A DNA stretch of 64,000 nucleotides from Eucalyptus grandis (lineage: Eukaryota > Streptophyta > Magnoliopsida > Myrtales > Myrtaceae): contig NC_052618.1 in the NCBI RefSeq assembly GCF_016545825.1, positions 21,775,561 through 21,839,560 of the forward strand, read 5' to 3'. The notes beneath the pieces were generated by a model. The model saw nothing but the letters and a program-made list of their open reading frames with translations. It made no database searches and was not told the DNA's origin. Positions 60,478-64,000 of this stretch are shown here, piece by piece (within the stretch, counting starts at the first letter, position 1; each line of letters begins with the position of its first letter). The position numbers and the translations under genes are program-made.

Positions 60478-60717
60478 TTTTCTTTGACATTTTTTTTTTT
60501 GGTGCCGGAGGAATCATCTCAACTGGTAGCTGAATTGTAAATCCCCAGGTGTTACGTAAAGGGAGGACCCATCATCCCCGGCAGCACACTTAAGTCACTA
60601 AGTAACTCCGCTAGAACTTTCGCTTCGCGAAGGTTTCGAACTCCTCACATTCCTCGCAAAGGTTTATTGAAGCCAACCCAGCGGAGCCACCACAGTCGGT
60701 GGTTTTTCTTTGACATT
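60478..60717 (-). mobile_element. tRNA-derived SINE with 14-bp target-site duplication
   Basis: On the minus strand the element (60703 to 60492) starts with a tRNA-like head. A box A-like TGGCTCCGCTGGGTTGG and a box B-like GAGTTCGAAACC lie about 40 bp apart. It ends in an A-run (T on plus, about 60490-60500). The exact 14-bp word ttttctttgacatt flanks it at 60478-60491 and 60704-60717. This is a complete-looking SINE insertion. Confidence 0.85.
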
Positions 60718-60962
60718 ATTTGTTTCCAAACAATGATTGATTTATAAAATATATGTATTTTTAAATAATCACTTTATCAATCCATAAAAATATTTTAGAT
60801 ATAAATTGTTGTCAATAGTGAATGATTTTTATTGACCAATTATTTTAAGTAATACAAGCAATCTTTTTTAGAAAAACGATTTCCAAATCATTCACTTTTT
60901 CTGTGAAATAAATAGAGCCTAATTATTTATATTTATAATTTCATGTTCTTTTAATTTCATGC
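60718..60962. other. AT-rich MITE-like stretch
   Basis: Ends ttttctgtgaaataaatagagccta. A similar ending (tgccgtgaaacacacggagcctta) closes the AT-rich block at 61.93-62.18 kb, so both may belong to one MITE family. Confidence 0.35.
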
Positions 60963-61170
60963 TAAGAACCTCAGTTTTTTTTTTTTTTTTTTTGTTACAG
61001 TCGGTAGCCGGCGGATAAATCCTGGAGCGACGCTAGCGGAGGATCCACCACACTGACGTCGTGCTTAAAACCCCGTGCATCCAGCGGGATTCGAACTCCC
61101 CACCTCCTCGTAAAGGATCAGTAGAGCCTTATCCAACTGAGCCACCTCAGGCGGTGGTTAAGTCCCTCAT
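60963..61170 (-). mobile_element. tRNA-derived SINE, second copy of a related family
   Basis: On the minus strand it begins near 61158 with GGTGGCTCAGTTGGATAAGG, an excellent box A. Box B GAGTTCGAATCCC follows (complement of about 61087-61099). It runs through a ggtggatcctccgctagc body to an A-run (T on plus, about 60975-60992). Imperfect flanks taagaacctca (60963-60973) and taagtccctca (61159-61169) may be a decayed target duplication. Confidence 0.8.
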
Positions 61171-61448
61171 TCACAGTTGTTTTGATCACGCCTTTTAATT
61201 TCTTGTCCACAAGCTATCTCAATTTTTGCAATCAAGTCCTTCCGTTAGTGTAGAGAAGGGTCCGGACATTTTAGCATTTGAAGGGCCGCCACTGGATTGT
61301 GCAGTCACGTCTTATTCACTCAAGTGTCTTAATCTTTATTGCGTGGTTTATTTTTCTCCCACTAGTTTTGAGTGCTTTCCCTTTCCCTGGTGGTCAAACT
61401 TGGGTCTGGTTCAAAATCCTAGAGAGAGAGAGAACTCAATTTCAGCAC

Positions 61449-62340
61449 GGCATTCATCCATGTCCTTTTGATTGTCTTATCTTGTCATGGCGATGTGAAA
61501 TCCTGTGGAGACCGGCTCTTCCACAGGCGAGAAGGCTGGAGGAGTCACCGGCGGTTCAATTCGCCAGCTGAACCTAACCTTCGGATCTTGGACGGGGAGG
61601 AGGAGGAGGAGGAGACACGTTTTGTTTGGTGCAGCTATCAAATTTATGATTTTATAATATGGCAGTCGCCTTGTTTTATCACATGGTTCGCATGGCTAAT
61701 ATCATATATACGTGGAAACATTAGCTCTAAACACTTCTAAGAGGTCATTTTCTAACTCGGAATTTCGTACTCAATTGCCCAAATTTCAAAATCTTCAATC
61801 ACTTATCAACCTACCTAAAGTTTTTTAGCTCAAGTATTGAATTTTCTACGTTGAATCATTGGTTAGCTTAATTTATTTTGTGACCGAGAACTTTAAAGTG
61901 CATTGTACTTATCTTGGCTTTTAGGTTTCTTTTCTTCTTCTTCTTCTTTTTTTTTTTTGAAAAATAAATGATTTTGAAAATATTTTTCTAAAATCAATTG
62001 TTTGTATCGGTTGACGTAATTAGTTAATGAGAAAACTTTATATTATCTATAACAATTTATGTCTCAAAATTTTATAGATAATGATAATATTTTTTCATTT
62101 GTTCATTTGCATACTCAATAAAATGATCGTTTTTAGTTGTTTTTTCTAATTACTCATTTGCCGTGAAACACACGGAGCCTTAATTTTTGCCCATTAGTTA
62201 GTATTATTGTTGTTTGAAAATTAACGATTGTCTAACATTATAATTCACGGGTTCTCCTCTTCGTCTCTTCATGTTTTCTCTATATTGGTCATCGCTTCAA
62301 GGCTTGAATCGTTGTTCAGTTGGTATTTTGAAACTTTCAA
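61449..62340. repeat. Segmental duplication, copy A
   Basis: Shared landmarks with copy B: gcacg..attcatcca, gtgaaatcctgtgga, ccggcggttcaat, tgaacctaaccttcgga, gaggaggagacacgttttgtttggt, taagaggtcat, aaatcttcaatcactt, cttatcttg and ttttctctatattgg. A short frame through 61468-61740 is unrecognised. A GAG run lies at about 61599-61613. Copy A alone carries an AT-rich insert at about 61930-62180. Confidence 0.7.
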
Positions 62341-62720
62341 AACATAACATGTATCATAAAAACTACAAAAAAAAAAAAAAAAAAAACTATGTAATGTGAA
62401 AAAGTAATGGATCTCGAATCGTGATCAAGAAAGTTATAAAAAAAATCATAAATCTAATGTACTCATGTCAATTCAGTGCTAATTTTTTTAATTTGATCAA
62501 TTTAATCTTAAACATTTTGTCAATTTGCCAATTAAGTCATTTCAGCCGGTTTTAGTTAGAAATCGCTAACATAGACAATTTTGGTAATCTTTAAATTCTT
62601 TTTGAATTTTCCTTTTTCTTTTCTTTTCTCATTGTGCCAGCGAGGGTCACTATCGACCACATTGGCCTTGTACAAGGCCATCAACGTCTCGCCACGAAGG
62701 CCTTGAACGAGGCCATCGTA
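62341..62720. repeat. Foldback-family fragment between the two duplicated segments
   Basis: An A-run at about 62367-62385 is followed by the family words taatcttaaacattttgtcaatttg and aaatcgctaacatagac, and a gcgagggtcactatcgacc core. No gene is seen. Confidence 0.45.
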
Positions 62721-63730
62721 GCACGTGATTCATCCAAGTTCTCTTGATTCTCTTTTATTGTGATGGAGATATGAAATCCTGTGGAAAACACCTCTTCCGC
62801 CGGCGGTTCAATCCGCTAGGTGAACCTAACCTTCGGATTCTTGAACGGAGGAGGAGACAAGTTTTGTTTGGTATAACTATAGAAATTATGATTTTATATT
62901 AAATTCTATTTTATCGTATGGTTCTCATGGCTAATTCTTTAATGAAGACCAAATCCAAACATACATTCCAAGCATGAGGTGTATTGCTCTAAGAGGTCAT
63001 ATTCAACTTGAAATTTCCTATTAATTGTCCCGATGCAAAACCTTTGAAAAAAATTACCAATTCAGTTCTCGAATGGATGAATGCCATTTCAATTATAAAA
63101 TTTCCAATTTTGTTAATATAATCCTAAACTTTCATGCAAAATTTCAATAGTCTTTTCAGCCAATTGCCACTGAAAGATCATTGACGTGGCAATATCCTAG
63201 TTTTAGGGTGACCGGCAATGACTAGATGTCACATTGGCGATATCCGGCATCAACTGACCGGAAGAATTACATTGGAATTTTGGGGAAAAAATTAGGACTA
63301 TATTGACAAATTTAAAAAGTTTAAGACTGAATTGACATTCGTATAATAAATTTATGGCTAAATTGTTAATTATCCCATAAATCTTCAATCACTTGTCAAC
63401 TTAGCTAAACTAAATCACTAACTTTGTAGGGCATTTTTTCTAAAAAGGATGTATTGATTAATTTAATTTTTTTTGGACCGAGAGCTTTAAATTGTCTAGT
63501 ACTTATCTTGTCCTTTATTCTTATCCATTACTTAGTTTATTGCGGTTTACAGATTTAGCAATCTACATTGGAATTAAAATATTATTACCAAACGGTTGCG
63601 TCCATTAGCTTCATTTTCCTAAAGAATGAAAATAAAGAGAGCACCATTAATGTTACTTAATCCTTTTTCTCCTCTTCATCTTCTCCATGCTTTCTCTATA
63701 TTGGCCATCTCTTCAAGGCTACAGTCATCC
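62721..63730. repeat. Segmental duplication, copy B
   Basis: Direct, diverged copy of 61449-62340 with the same landmark order. It carries its own foldback-family insert at about 63060-63380 that copy A lacks, so the duplication is older than that insertion. The terminal frame at 63626-63919 is unrecognised. Confidence 0.7.
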
Positions 63731-64000
63731 TCATCGGAGCTAATCGCATCGAATCACGAAGTCCATCAAGCAAATCATTTGTTTTTAAGACGGTATCATC
63801 GATTTGCCTTACTCGGAAATTTAATCTCTTTCCTAAATTCCAATGGCAAACTTAGCTTTGTCGTGGAAAAAATGAAACTCATTCAACCATGTGAAATTGT
63901 GATTGTCGAATTGAGATAAGAATATGGTCAAGTCGAAATATCGAGCTTATGGATGAAAAAATTGAAAGTGGATCCGAATTGCATGACTAAATTAGACTGA

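Noticed and set aside
1..64000. CRISPR arrays, bacterial operons, rRNA or free-standing tRNA genes
   Set aside because: None seen; the only tRNA-like box A/B pairs belong to SINEs with A-tails.

Overview
This is a window of a plant nuclear genome. Genes are split by many GT-AG introns, intergenic DNA is AT-rich and full of repeats, and the proteins are plant types (thylakoid KEA3, an E-class PPR protein, a plant spinster-like transporter, a nucellin-like aspartyl protease). Gene structures and the SINE/foldback repeat background suggest a woody eudicot, perhaps Myrtaceae; that last step is a weak inference.

Layout. 1-6.1 kb: the last exon of a mitochondrial acyl carrier protein (+), a broken Agenet-domain fragment (+), then a compact minus-strand mosaic of three unrelated gene pieces with introns kept: aspartyl protease, PRL1-type WD40 protein, and a phosphohexomutase C-terminus. 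7.0-7.5 kb: a 5'-truncated LINE with target-site duplications. 8.3-9.0 kb: a long inverted repeat carrying two divergent TATA boxes. 9.1-12 kb: tandem repeats, LTR-like sequence and an orphan methionine sulfoxide reductase B exon. 14.3-23.2 kb: a complete 19-exon KEA3 K+/H+ antiporter gene (+). 25.0-27.2 kb: a PPR gene with one single-base frameshift (+). 27.8-29.1 kb: a decayed MORN-repeat gene (+). 32.6-43.1 kb: a 16-exon spinster-like MFS transporter (+), with one GC-AG intron and one single-base frameshift. 44.7 kb: a small unrecognised ORF followed by a 111-bp tandem duplication. 47.1-53.0 kb: a complete 11-exon TFIIH subunit p34/TFB4 gene (-). 53-64 kb: mobile and repeated DNA, with a 1.26-kb foldback element, a PIF/Harbinger-like element, two tRNA-derived SINEs and a diverged segmental duplication.

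The intact genes do not form a pathway: KEA3 acts in the thylakoid, the PPR protein probably in organelle RNA processing, the spinster homologue at a membrane and TFB4 in nuclear transcription and repair. The most unusual structures are the three-gene mosaic at 2.5-6.0 kb, the mirrored promoter at 8.3-9.0 kb, and a recurring pattern in which otherwise good reading frames are broken by loss of exactly one G or C from a short homopolymer run. The last may reflect assembly error rather than biology. Exon boundaries were read by eye from splice signals and protein continuity.
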